From: Micromonospora sp. MP36
Lineage (GTDB): Bacteria > Actinomycetota > Actinomycetes > Mycobacteriales > Micromonosporaceae
Direction: 5' to 3'
Assembly (NCBI RefSeq): GCF_008119785.1
Contig: NZ_VSFA01000044.1
Span: 1 to 55,605 of the forward strand
DNA length: 55,605 bases
The notes beneath the pieces are model-generated. The model was given only the letters and a program-made list of their open reading frames with translations. It was not told the DNA's origin and did not search any database. Numbering within the stretch: the first letter of the stretch is position 1; each line of letters begins with the position of its first letter. The translations under genes were made by a program, and so were the position numbers. This document shows, piece by piece, positions 24,552 through 32,470 of the stretch.

Positions 24552-25367
24552 TCAGCGTGCGGTCTTCGCGTATTCCCGGGGTCGGGTGCGCTCGGGGTCG
24601 ACCCCGACCAGCTCGGCGAAGCGGGGGTCGACGGCGAGCAGCGGGCGGGGCCCGAACACCGCCATCGCGGTCAGCAGGTCCTCGGTGCCCCGCTCGCTCC
24701 ACGCGGGCCGCCGCTGCGGCGCCAGCTCGGCGTACGTGCGGCGGTGCCGGCGCAGCAGCCGGCGGGCGGCCGCCCCGGTCTCCGGCACCTCGCACAGCCA
24801 CCAGCCGCCGAGCACGGTGGCCAGGCAGCACAGCAGCAGGCCCACCACGGAGGCCGGCCCGCCGGCCGTGCGCCCCTCGACCGCGCTGTCCACCAGCCGG
24901 GTCACCCCGACCGCGGCGACCGCGAACAGCGGCAGGGTGCCCAGCGCCAGGCGCCGCCGCTGCCCCGGGGTGAGTAGCCACCCGTCGCGGACCAGCCGGC
25001 CCACCAGCCGGCGCAGCGCGCGGGCCACGCCGGGGTCGGCGAGCACGGCGGCCCAGGTCTGCGGCCGGCGCAGCGCGGCGTGCAGGGCGCGCACCAGCGG
25101 GGCGGATCCGGACGGTGGCGGCCCGTCCACCGACAGGGTGGCCAGCTCGCCGAGGTGCACCACTCCGGCTCGGCGCAGCGCCGCCACGCCCACCTGGCAG
25201 GCCAGTCCCGCCCGGTCGGTGAGATAGGCCAGGTCGACGGCCGACAGCGGCTCGCCCCGGGTCCGCCACCCGACGAGCGCCCGCACGGACAGGGCGATCG
25301 CGAGGGCTCCAGCCACCCCCGCCACATAGTCGAGGAGGAAGATCGGACCGCTGACACCCCAGAGCAT
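24552..25367 (-). CDS. TIGR04222-domain membrane protein
   Basis: 271 residues. A membrane segment near the N terminus (FLLDYVAGVAGALAIALSVRAL), a soluble region with DLAYLTDRAGLACQVGVAALRRAGVV (the TIGR04222 hallmark, including the AYL pattern), then two further hydrophobic segments (about 144-162 and 172-190). Family function is unknown; members are widespread in actinomycetes. ATG start at 25367. Confidence 0.8.
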   Translation of the reverse strand: MLWGVSGPIFLLDYVAGVAGALAIALSVRALVGWRTRGEPLSAVDLAYLTDRAGLACQVGVAALRRAGVVHLGELATLSVDGPPPSGSAPLVRALHAALRRPQTWAAVLADPGVARALRRLVGRLVRDGWLLTPGQRRRLALGTLPLFAVAAVGVTRLVDSAVEGRTAGGPASVVGLLLCCLATVLGGWWLCEVPETGAAARRLLRRHRRTYAELAPQRRPAWSERGTEDLLTAMAVFGPRPLLAVDPRFAELVGVDPERTRPREYAKTAR

Positions 25368-25423
25368 GCCGACAAGTATTCACCGCCGTCCCGGTCCGGC
25401 CTCGATCCCCCGGGCGGGCGGCG

Positions 25424-26257
25424 TCAGTCGGCCCGGAAGCTGTTCACCCTCGCCTCGGCGGCGAGGATGGCGGCGGCGAGCGGCCCGGTGCGGGGTCGCC
25501 GGAAGTGCAGGCTGCGCAGCAGATTCTTCGTGTTGGTCCGGGCCACCATTTGGGCGCGGCTGCTCGGCTGGTCGGCGCGGTCGGCCAGGCCGCCGAGCCA
25601 CTCGGCGATCTCCTGCGCGGGCAGCAAGGACTGCTCGATGAGCGCGTCCACGACCGTGGCGATCCGCTCGTCCTCCTCGTCGGCGAAGATCGTCGCGCCG
25701 TTGTGCAGCAGGCCGCGCAGCGCGTCCAGCACGGCGCGGCAGGTGGCCGGGTCGGCCTCCGGGCAGCGGACCAGTTCGTCGAGGGCGTCCGCGCCGTGCG
25801 CGGCGGCGTGCGCCCAACCGCCCTCGTCGACGAGCCCGCGCAGGTCCTGTTCCTGGCCGTGGTAGCGCAGCAGGGCGTCGCGTACCCGGGCGAACTGGTC
25901 GGCGGCGAGGAATGGGCGACGGCGGTGCCGCTCCAGCACCAGCGCGACCACCAGCATGCTGAAGGTGCGGGTGAACACGCTCGGGTCACCCAAGCCGCCG
26001 ATGCCGTGGAAGAGGTGCCGGTCGTCGATCAGCGTGTCGAGCAGGGTACGCAGCTCCTGCTCGGTGAGCCGGCCATCCGTGATGAAGGCGCGGAAGGTCG
26101 GGTACACGAGCTCGTCGCGCAGCTCCGGTGCGGGATCGCCGAGGTGGGCCAGCAGCGCCGGGACGAGGTCCGCCTCCTGCTCACCGGGGCGCAGCCGGTA
26201 GTCGTCGTCCTCGATCCGCCGCAGGTCCGTCAGCAGCCTGGTCCTGGTGTCGGTCAA
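25424..26257 (-). CDS. DUF2785-domain protein
   Basis: 277 residues, alpha-helical, of the DUF2785 family: ADLVPALLAHLGDPAPELRDELVYPTF, then LLDTLIDDRHLFHGIGGLGDPSVFTRTFSMLVVALVLERHR, and GGWAHAAAHGADALDELVRC, all family-typical. Function of the family is not known. I choose the TTG at 26257 because GAGGG lies nine bases upstream and no ATG/GTG gives a better start; its first base overlaps the TGA of a short upstream reading frame (TTGA). Confidence 0.82.
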   Translation of the reverse strand: MTDTRTRLLTDLRRIEDDDYRLRPGEQEADLVPALLAHLGDPAPELRDELVYPTFRAFITDGRLTEQELRTLLDTLIDDRHLFHGIGGLGDPSVFTRTFSMLVVALVLERHRRRPFLAADQFARVRDALLRYHGQEQDLRGLVDEGGWAHAAAHGADALDELVRCPEADPATCRAVLDALRGLLHNGATIFADEEDERIATVVDALIEQSLLPAQEIAEWLGGLADRADQPSSRAQMVARTNTKNLLRSLHFRRPRTGPLAAAILAAEARVNSFRAD

Positions 26258-26412
26258 TCCCGGATCCCTCTCAGCATCGCCGGCCACGAGGTCGGGTTCG
26301 TCGTGGTGGATGTCGTGGCCGCTGCGTCGCCGGGATCGCCGAGCCCGGCGACGAACACCACGGTCGGGGAGCCGGCCCGGGTGAACCGGTGGGAGACGGG
26401 GGCGGCGGTCAC
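26254..26412 (-). pseudogene. Short alpha/beta-hydrolase-like N-terminal fragment
   Basis: A 52-codon frame from GTG at 26412 to TGA at 26254-26256 reads VSHRFTRAGSPTVVFVAGLGDPGDA, the first strands and oxyanion loop of an alpha/beta hydrolase, then turns into Thr/Ser-rich sequence unlike the family. It ends overlapping the TTG start of the DUF2785 gene. I read it as the remnant of a truncated hydrolase gene; a small expressed leader ORF is the alternative. Confidence 0.35.
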
Positions 26413-26459
26413 GGGGCGCAACTGTAGCGATCATGCTCGGCGAGCGTGTCGGAATATGA

Positions 26460-28001
26460 TCAGCCCGCGTGGCGTACCTCGGTGTCCCAGATCTGCGACC
26501 ACGGCCGCCGCAGCCCCCGGCAGACATAGACGGGTAGGCCGTTCTCGTCGTTGTCGACGTCGACCCGCTGGTCGATCCGGCCGGTCTCGGTGACCTCGGT
26601 GAACCAGCGCCGGAGTTGGTCGGGGCGGGCCCAGCCGACCGCGATCACCACGTCGGCGTCCTCCGGTGGGCGGCCGAATCCGGCCATGCTGTTGTGCCCC
26701 GAGTAGGCCCGCGGCAGGCCGCGCTGCGGCCCGTACCGGGCCACCGCGCCCGCCTCGCCGTAGTTGGCGGTCAGGATCACCACCCGCGTCCGCTGCTCGG
26801 GTGGCAGGCCGCGGTGGACCGCGGCGAGCGAGTCGGCGAACGCCGGCCAGCCGATGGTCTCGCCGGCGTCGTAGTTGACGTCGACCACGAAGCCGGGCAG
26901 CCGGTCGGCCGGCAGGGTGGGCAGCAGCAGGACGGCGCTGCCGGTCACCGCCACGGCGGCGCCGGAGGCGAGCAGCGTCCGCCGGGCGGGCACGGCGCCG
27001 CGGCCGGCCCACTCGGCGGTGACGACCGCGCCGGCGGCGGTGACCACCAGCAGCAGCGGGGCGTCGTAGTAGCCCTTGCCGCCGGCGAGCAGCACGACGG
27101 CGAACACCACCAGCCAGGCCCAGCCGATCGCCCGGTACGCCCGCCAGGCCGGGCGGTGCAGCAGCGCCACCAGGCCGGCGATCCAGACCGGCACCGCGAC
27201 CGGGCTGATGATGACCAGTTGCAACTGCAGCGCGTCGAGGCGGCCGCTGTAGGAACTGTCGCCGCCGGCGATCGAGGACGCCACGGACAGCTGGGGGAAA
27301 CCGTGCGTGGCCTGCCAGAGCAGGTACGGCGCGGCGAGCACGACGACGATGCCGGCGGCGGCGTACACCCACCGGTCGCGCAGCAGCCGGCGCGGCCCGC
27401 CGACGGCCACCCCGGCCAGCAGACCCACGGCGAGCAGGGCGGGCAGCAGCTTGTTCAGCATGCCGACGCCGAGCGCCAGGCCGACGCCGAGCGCCCAACG
27501 GGTGTCGCCGGTGCGCAGCATGCGCACCGCACACCAGGCCGCGACGAGCCAGACCAGCAGGTCGACGGTGGTGGTGCTGAGCAGGTGCCCGGGGGCGAGC
27601 ACGATGCCCGCCACCGCGGCGAGGAAGGCGGCGAACAGCTGCCCGGCCCGACCGCCGCCGAACTCCCGGGCGATCGCCGCGACCACCACGACCGCCGCGC
27701 CGGCGATCAGCGCCGACGGCGTACGCAGCAGCACCAGGTTGCCCGGCGCGACGGTGTCCATCAGCCGGGCCAGGGCCGGCACCAGCGGGCCCTGGTCGAC
27801 GTATCCCCAGTCGAGGTGCCGGCCGCAGAGCAGGAAGTACAGCTCGTCGCGGTGGTAGCCGTAGCGGCCGGCGAGCAGCAGCAGCACGGCGCTGACGGCG
27901 CCGCCGACCAGCCACGGCCCGACGGTGCGGGGCCCGCGCGGCGGCGCGGGCGACACCAGGGGCGCGTCGCGGGAATCCAGGTCGGTGGCGGAATCGACCA
28001 T
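26460..28001 (-). CDS. Glycosyltransferase family 39 (PMT_2-like) membrane protein
   Basis: 513 residues, about eleven membrane segments. After the first segment comes GRYGYHRDELYFLLCGRHLDWGYVDQGPLVP, with the DE motif of the PMT/ArnT GT-C fold; later PGHLLSTTTVDLLVWLV is also family-typical. These enzymes transfer sugars from polyprenyl-phosphate carriers to cell-envelope targets on the outer face of the membrane. The C-terminal soluble domain (VVILTANYGEAGAVARYG, YSGHNSMAGFGRP) is large. Monocistronic; ATG at 28001. Confidence 0.88.
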   Translation of the reverse strand: MVDSATDLDSRDAPLVSPAPPRGPRTVGPWLVGGAVSAVLLLLAGRYGYHRDELYFLLCGRHLDWGYVDQGPLVPALARLMDTVAPGNLVLLRTPSALIAGAAVVVVAAIAREFGGGRAGQLFAAFLAAVAGIVLAPGHLLSTTTVDLLVWLVAAWCAVRMLRTGDTRWALGVGLALGVGMLNKLLPALLAVGLLAGVAVGGPRRLLRDRWVYAAAGIVVVLAAPYLLWQATHGFPQLSVASSIAGGDSSYSGRLDALQLQLVIISPVAVPVWIAGLVALLHRPAWRAYRAIGWAWLVVFAVVLLAGGKGYYDAPLLLVVTAAGAVVTAEWAGRGAVPARRTLLASGAAVAVTGSAVLLLPTLPADRLPGFVVDVNYDAGETIGWPAFADSLAAVHRGLPPEQRTRVVILTANYGEAGAVARYGPQRGLPRAYSGHNSMAGFGRPPEDADVVIAVGWARPDQLRRWFTEVTETGRIDQRVDVDNDENGLPVYVCRGLRRPWSQIWDTEVRHAG

Positions 28002-28130
28002 GCGTCCATGATGGGCGCGGCCGGCGCCGCGCGGGGTCCCGCCCGGCTGGCCGGCGGGTCACAGTTCGGGTACGGGTGATGCCGGAAACCGGGTCGCCGC
28101 GGGGCGGACCGGCCGGTTAGCGTGCGCGGC

Positions 28131-28616
28131 ATGCGGATCCGCGAGTTCACCGAGGCCGACTGGGCGCAGGTGTGGCCGATCGTCGAGGACGTCATCACCG
28201 CCGGGGAGACCTTCCCGTACGACCCGGCGTGGCCCGCGGAGGTCGCGTACGACGTGTGGGTGGAGCGGCCGCCCGGCCACACCGTCGTCGCCGAGGCGGA
28301 CGGCGTGGTGCTCGGCACCGCGAAGATGGGCACCAACCGACCCGGGCCCGGCGCGCACGTGGCCACCGCCAGCTTCATGGTCGCCGCCCACGCGCGGGGC
28401 CGCGGCGTCGGCCGGGCCCTGGCCGAGTACGCCCTGGACTGGGCCCGCCACCAGGGCTACGCCGCGATGCAGTTCAACGCCGTGGTGGAGAGCAACGAGG
28501 CGGCCGTGCAGCTGTACCGGCGGCTCGGGTTCGCGGTGATCGGCACGGTGCCGGAGGCGTTCGCGCACCCGAGCCTGGGCCGGGTGGGACTGCACGTCAT
28601 GCACCGTTCCCTGTGA
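28131..28616 (+). CDS. GNAT-family N-acetyltransferase
   Basis: 161 residues with the full GNAT order: MRIREFTEADWAQVWPIVEDV, HTVVAEADGVVLGTAKMGTN, motif A FMVAAHARGRGVGRALAEYAL and motif B NAVVESNEAAVQLYRRLGF. Substrate unknown. A TAGCGT hexamer (28118-28123) ends seven bases before the ATG, suggesting a leaderless mRNA. The gene is intact although an insertion-sequence relic begins directly after its stop codon. Confidence 0.9.
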   Translation: MRIREFTEADWAQVWPIVEDVITAGETFPYDPAWPAEVAYDVWVERPPGHTVVAEADGVVLGTAKMGTNRPGPGAHVATASFMVAAHARGRGVGRALAEYALDWARHQGYAAMQFNAVVESNEAAVQLYRRLGFAVIGTVPEAFAHPSLGRVGLHVMHRSL

Positions 28617-28905
28617 TCGGTGCGCGACGATGGACTGGGCGCCCCGCCAGTAGTAGCGGCGGATGCCGGGGAAGTCGCGGCGGAGGTAGTTGGAGGACAC
28701 GCCCTCGATGGAGTTAACCAGTTTCGACAGTGCCACCTTGGGTGGGAAGTACACCAGGAGGTGGGCGTAGTTGTCTGCGCCGTTGAACTCGACCAGCACT
28801 CACACCTGCCGCATCACCTGTTCGAGGTAGTGCAGGCTATTCGTCGGTGAAGACCTTCGCCTGGTACTTCGTGACGAAACCAAACGGGCGTGAAGCAGGA
28901 AACCA
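28617..28905 (-). pseudogene. tnpA: Degenerate IS200/IS605 tnpA
   Basis: Pieces of a Y1 transposase can be joined across frames: HARLV (about 28891-28905), then GFVTKYQAKVFTDE, SLHYLEQVMRQV, and after a stop LVEFNGADNYAHLLVYFPP, LSKLVNSIEGVSSNYLRR and RRYYWRGAQ. At least two frameshifts and an in-frame stop (28800-28802) are present. The normally strict HUH motif reads YAH, and the C-terminal catalytic tyrosine region is absent. It is divergent from the intact tnpB next door. Confidence 0.8.
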
Positions 28906-28956
28906 TTGTCTACCAGTGCGAAGCGGGTCATCGGTGGCCATGAAGCCATGCCTAGA

Positions 28957-30249
28957 ATGAGGGGTGTGAAAGCGGACAGTGGCCGGCGATACCGGCTGTA
29001 CCCCACCGAGGAACAGGCGCAGCGCCTGACCTCGTGGGGGCACACGTGCCGCTGGCTGTACAACACCGCTTTGGAGCAGCGCCAGTTCGCGTGGCACCAG
29101 CGCAAGATCACCCTCGGGGTAACCGCGCAGTGCGCCTCCTTGACGCAGGCGCGTAAGGACTTCGACTGGGTCGCGGACCTGCCGGCGCAGTCCGGTCAGC
29201 AGGTGTTGCGCCAACTGGATCAGGCGTACCGCAACTGGTGGGATCCGCAGCACCCCGCCGGGGCGCCGACACGCAAGCGTAGGTCGGCGCGGTTGTCGGT
29301 GCCGTTTCCGGGTCAGGCGATTGCGGTGCGGCGGGTCAACCGCCGGTGGGGCGTGGTCAGCCTGCCGAAGATCGGCGATGTCAAGTTCCGCTGGTCCCGC
29401 CCGTTGGGCGGCGCGGTCCGTAACGCGGTGGTGTCCTTCGACGGTGTTGCCTGGCACGTCAATTTCGGCGTCCATGCCGGCGTCACCACGCCCGAGGCGC
29501 ACGCCCGGCCCGGCACAGTTGTGGGTGTCGACCGTGGCGTGAAGGTCGCCTTGGCTATGTCCGACGGGCGCATGTGGAACCGCACGTTCACCTCACCTGG
29601 TCAAGGGCGGGAGTTGGCCAGGCTGAAGTCGAAGGCTGGCCGGCAGGAGACGGCTCGCCGCCAGTGCGGCGCGAAGACCTCGAACCGTGCCCGTAAGGTC
29701 CGTGCGGAGATCGCCCGAGCCTCGGCGAAGGCCCGTAACCGGCGTCGAGACTTTGTGATGTGGGCGGCGAACCGGCTCTGCACCCAGCACGCGGTCGTCA
29801 AGCTTGAACGTCTCGGCATCAAGGCTATGACCGCCACCGCGAAGGGCACCATCGTCGAACCCGGCGTCAACGTGGCCGCGAAGGCCGGGCTGAACCGGGC
29901 GATCCTCGACAAGGGCTGGGGTCTGTTCGAGGTGGCCTTGGCCAATCGTGCACGTACCACTGGCACCCGGATCGTGAAGGTGCCAGCCGCGTTCACCTCC
30001 CAGCGGTGCAGCCGCTGCGGGAACACGCACCGGAACAATCGTGAAAGCCAAGCGATGTTCCGGTGCGGGTCCTGCGGACACCAGGCCAACGCCGACGTGA
30101 ACGCCGCGATCAACGTCAGGGACGCCGCCGAGGCGGCGCCCCCACACACCGGGCGGGCAGTCCGGGACAGGGATCGAAAGGTGCCCTGTCGACCACCCAC
30201 CCAGCGCCGCCGACGCACAGCGCTGGAAACGGGAATCTCCCGGCCCTAG
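28957..30249 (+). CDS. tnpB: TnpB RNA-guided endonuclease
   Basis: 430 residues from the ATG at 28957 (start ambiguous; an ATG at 28948 and a GTG at 28966 are in frame). N-terminal wedge region (RRYRLYPTEEQAQRL, CRWLYNTALEQRQFAW), then the RuvC domain with all three acidic residues: D192 (VVGVDRGV), E284 (VKLERLGI) and D380 (NADVNAAINV). A four-cysteine zinc ribbon lies between (RCSRCGN, FRCGSCGH). So the nuclease should be active although the partner tnpA is dead. The 3' end of the gene runs into the right-end hairpin of the element, which normally encodes the omega RNA. Confidence 0.92.
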   Translation: MRGVKADSGRRYRLYPTEEQAQRLTSWGHTCRWLYNTALEQRQFAWHQRKITLGVTAQCASLTQARKDFDWVADLPAQSGQQVLRQLDQAYRNWWDPQHPAGAPTRKRRSARLSVPFPGQAIAVRRVNRRWGVVSLPKIGDVKFRWSRPLGGAVRNAVVSFDGVAWHVNFGVHAGVTTPEAHARPGTVVGVDRGVKVALAMSDGRMWNRTFTSPGQGRELARLKSKAGRQETARRQCGAKTSNRARKVRAEIARASAKARNRRRDFVMWAANRLCTQHAVVKLERLGIKAMTATAKGTIVEPGVNVAAKAGLNRAILDKGWGLFEVALANRARTTGTRIVKVPAAFTSQRCSRCGNTHRNNRESQAMFRCGSCGHQANADVNAAINVRDAAEAAPPHTGRAVRDRDRKVPCRPPTQRRRRTALETGISRP

Positions 30250-30266
30250 GCGGGAGAGGATGTCAA
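30120..30266 (+). ncRNA. Probable omega RNA of the first TnpB
   Basis: By analogy with characterised TnpB systems, the omega RNA comprises the 3' end of tnpB and the right end of the element. Here a hairpin TCTCCCG (30236-30242) / CGGGAGA (30251-30257) is followed by GGATGTCAA ending at 30266. The guide would begin at 30267 (GACGTCCGGATCGCGAAG). The 5' limit is a guess. Confidence 0.45.
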
Positions 30267-30572
30267 GACGTCCGGATCGCGAAGATGGCCGGCGAGCACG
30301 TCTGGCACTCCCACGACCACGCCGACGAGTTCTTCCTGGTGCTGGACGGGGAGTTGCGCATCGCCCTGCGCGACGGCGCGGACGGTGCCGAGCGGGAGGT
30401 GGTGCTGCCGCGCGGCGCGGTGTTCGTGGTGCCGCGCGGGGTGGCGCACCGGCCGTCAGCGCCGGACGGCGCCTCGATCCTCATGTTCGAGCCGTCCGGC
30501 ACGTCCAGTGTGGGGGACCGGCACGACGAGGTGCCCGGTCACGTGGACGCCACGACCGGGCACCGGCTCTGA
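30267..30572 (+). pseudogene. Cupin-domain protein, 5' end lost to the insertion
   Basis: Reads DVRIAKMAGEHVWHSH, then HADEFFLVLDGELRIALRDG and VVLPRGAVFVVPRGVAHRP: a cupin barrel with the HxH..E and H metal ligands intact. Related small cupins have some 30-40 further residues at the N terminus, and here the reading frame comes straight out of the insertion-sequence right end. An internal ATG at 30285 could still give a shortened protein. No 5' portion is found on the other side of the element. Confidence 0.7.
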
Positions 30573-30581
30573 CCGCTCGGG

Positions 30582-31817
30582 TCAGCGCCCCGCCGGCACC
30601 TGCTCGACGGGCTCCGGCGGGGCGTCGACCGGCCAGCGCAGCCGGCGTACGCCGGGCACGGCGGCGGTGCCGGCGCAGGCGAGCAGCACCAGCACGCCGG
30701 CCACGGCGAGCGGTGTCGACGGGCCCCAGGCGCGGGCGGCGAGCGGGGCGAGGGCGTACCCGAGTGGCATGGCGCCCAGCGACATCAGCCAGTCGTACGA
30801 GGTGACCCGGGCGAGCACGTCGGGCCGGAACTGGCCCTGCACCACGGTCTCCCAGACCGGGTTGAGGAAGCCCAGCGCCACCAGCGCGAGGCAGTACGCG
30901 GCGATGCTCACCGGGGCGGGTGCGGCGACGGCGAGCAGGAGCAGCGGTGCCGCGTACGTGGCCAGGGCCAGGTTGCCCAGCAGCACCGGCCGGGCGGGGC
31001 GTACCCGGGCGGCGAGCAGCGACCCGAGCAGCAGGCCGACCGCGCCGCCCTGCTGCAGCAGCACCCAGACGCCCTCCCCGCCGAGGCGGTCCACGGCGAC
31101 CACCGGGCCGACGGTGAGCAGCACGGCGGCGGCGCCGTTCCACACGCCGTGTGCGAGCAGGCTGCTCCAGTACCAGTCGCGGGAGCGGACCTCCTGCCAG
31201 CCGAGCAGCAGGTCGGCGCGGAGCGACCGGTGCGGGACGGCCACGTGCCGGACCCGGATGACCGACAGCACGGCGGCGCTGACCGCGAACGAGGCGGCGT
31301 CGAGGACGAAGGCCCAGCCCGGGCCCGCGGTCCAGATCAGCAGGCCGGCCAGGGCGGGCCCGGCGAGCCGGCTGGCGTTGGCGGTGACGCCCATCAGGGC
31401 GTTGGCCCGCTGCCGCCCCTCGGCGTCGACGGTGCCGGCGACGAGCGGGGACGCGGTGGGTATGGCGAAGGCCGAGGCCGCGCCGCCGACGGCGGAGGCG
31501 ACCGCGAGGTGGGCCAGCGCGGGGGCGTCGCCGAGCAGTTCGACGCCGACGACCAGTTGGGCGGCGCAGCGCACCAGGTCGGTCACGATGGCCACCCGGC
31601 GGGCGTCGAACCGGTCGGCGACCACGCCGCCGAGGGGGAGCAGCAGCAGCCGGGGCACCATGGCGCAGCCGAGGACGACGGCGAGGGCGGCGGTTGAGCC
31701 GGTGGCGCGGAGCACGGCCAGGGCCAGGGCGGTGGGGACGACGGCGTCGCCGAGGGCCGAGACGGTACGGCCGAGGAAGAGCAGGCGGAAGGCGCGGAGC
31801 CGGAGGGGATGTGTCAC
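30582..31817 (-). CDS. MFS transporter, drug-efflux type
   Basis: About 411 residues from a GTG at 31817 (an in-frame TTG at 31853 is also possible but lies inside the operator). Twelve membrane segments with an MFS_3-like pattern: FRLLFLGRTVSALGDAVVP, LLLLPLGGVVADRFDARRV, and FLNPVWETVVQGQFRPDVLARV. It is divergent from a MarR regulator, with two palindromes between, so it is probably de-repressed by a small toxic ligand. Confidence 0.88.
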   Translation of the reverse strand: MTHPLRLRAFRLLFLGRTVSALGDAVVPTALALAVLRATGSTAALAVVLGCAMVPRLLLLPLGGVVADRFDARRVAIVTDLVRCAAQLVVGVELLGDAPALAHLAVASAVGGAASAFAIPTASPLVAGTVDAEGRQRANALMGVTANASRLAGPALAGLLIWTAGPGWAFVLDAASFAVSAAVLSVIRVRHVAVPHRSLRADLLLGWQEVRSRDWYWSSLLAHGVWNGAAAVLLTVGPVVAVDRLGGEGVWVLLQQGGAVGLLLGSLLAARVRPARPVLLGNLALATYAAPLLLLAVAAPAPVSIAAYCLALVALGFLNPVWETVVQGQFRPDVLARVTSYDWLMSLGAMPLGYALAPLAARAWGPSTPLAVAGVLVLLACAGTAAVPGVRRLRWPVDAPPEPVEQVPAGR

Positions 31818-31830
31818 TCCGGCAGGATAC

Positions 31831-31857
31831 TTCGACGTCGAATCTTTCGACAACGAA
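31831..31857. promoter_or_regulatory. MarR-type palindromes
   Basis: TTCGACGTCGAA (31831-31842) is a perfect 12-bp palindrome and TTCGACAACGAA (31846-31857) an imperfect copy 15 bp downstream. They lie in the divergent gap between the MFS and MarR genes, in an AT-rich patch, as expected for the MarR operator. Confidence 0.65.
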
Positions 31858-31885
31858 TATTTTGTTGACGGCGTACCGTGGACGG

Positions 31886-32389
31886 GTGATCGACCGCGAC
31901 CGCACCGATGAGCACGTGGCGCGCTGGCTGCCCGTCCTGCCCGACCTGGATCCCGACGTGGAGGGCGCGGTCACCCGGATGTCGGTCCTCACCCGGCACC
32001 TGCGCGAGGTGAAGGACCGGGCCCTGGCCGAGATGGACCTGCAGGAGAAGGAGTACGGCACCCTGCACGCCCTGGCCGGGCGCGGCGGCCGGGCCACCCC
32101 CTCCGAGATCGCCAGCGACCTGCGCATGGCGCCCGCCTCGATCACCGCCCGGGTGGACGCGCTGGTCCGCCGCGACTTCGTCCGGCGGATCCCCTCCCCG
32201 GTGGACCGGCGGCGGGTCGACGTCGAGCTGACCGACGCCGGCCGGGCGGCCTGGCGGCGCGCCCTGGGGGTGGTCGGCGACGAGGAACACCGGGTGCTCG
32301 GCGCGCTGACGCCGCAGGAACGGCGGTTGCTGTCGGATCTGCTGCGCCGCGTCGCCCTCGCCGCCGAGGGCCCGCCGGCCCGGCCCTGA
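31886..32389 (+). CDS. MarR-family transcriptional regulator
   Basis: 167 residues with the MarR winged helix: LQEKEYGTLHALAGRGGRATPSEIASDLRMAPASITARVDALVRRDFVRR, then the wing PSPVDRRRVDVELTDAGRAA. The start is the GTG at 31886; TACCGT (31874-31879) ends six bases upstream, so the message is probably leaderless. Probably controls the divergent MFS exporter and itself through the TTCGACGTCGAA sites. Confidence 0.9.
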   Translation: MIDRDRTDEHVARWLPVLPDLDPDVEGAVTRMSVLTRHLREVKDRALAEMDLQEKEYGTLHALAGRGGRATPSEIASDLRMAPASITARVDALVRRDFVRRIPSPVDRRRVDVELTDAGRAAWRRALGVVGDEEHRVLGALTPQERRLLSDLLRRVALAAEGPPARP

Positions 32390-32470
32390 TCCACGCCCCC
32401 TGTCGGTGGGGCTGTCTAGGGTGGCCCGCAGATCAGCACGCGCAGGCCCTGCGCATGTCCGGGAGGCCCC

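Larger units (their letters stand above)
28617..30266 (+). mobile_element. IS200/IS605-family element relic
   Basis: Consists of the wrecked tnpA on the minus strand, an intact tnpB on the plus strand and a right end with the TCTCCCG...CGGGAGA hairpin followed by GATGTCAA (30236-30266). The right end abuts a cupin gene that lacks its first part. The left end cannot be found: tnpA fragments begin one base after the GNAT stop codon, so the left flank has been deleted. Confidence 0.7.

Noticed and set aside
30063..30266. Reading the cupin frame back into the insertion element as a longer protein
   Set aside because: The extra residues are Arg/Gly-rich and overlap tnpB and its right end; no cupin features occur there.
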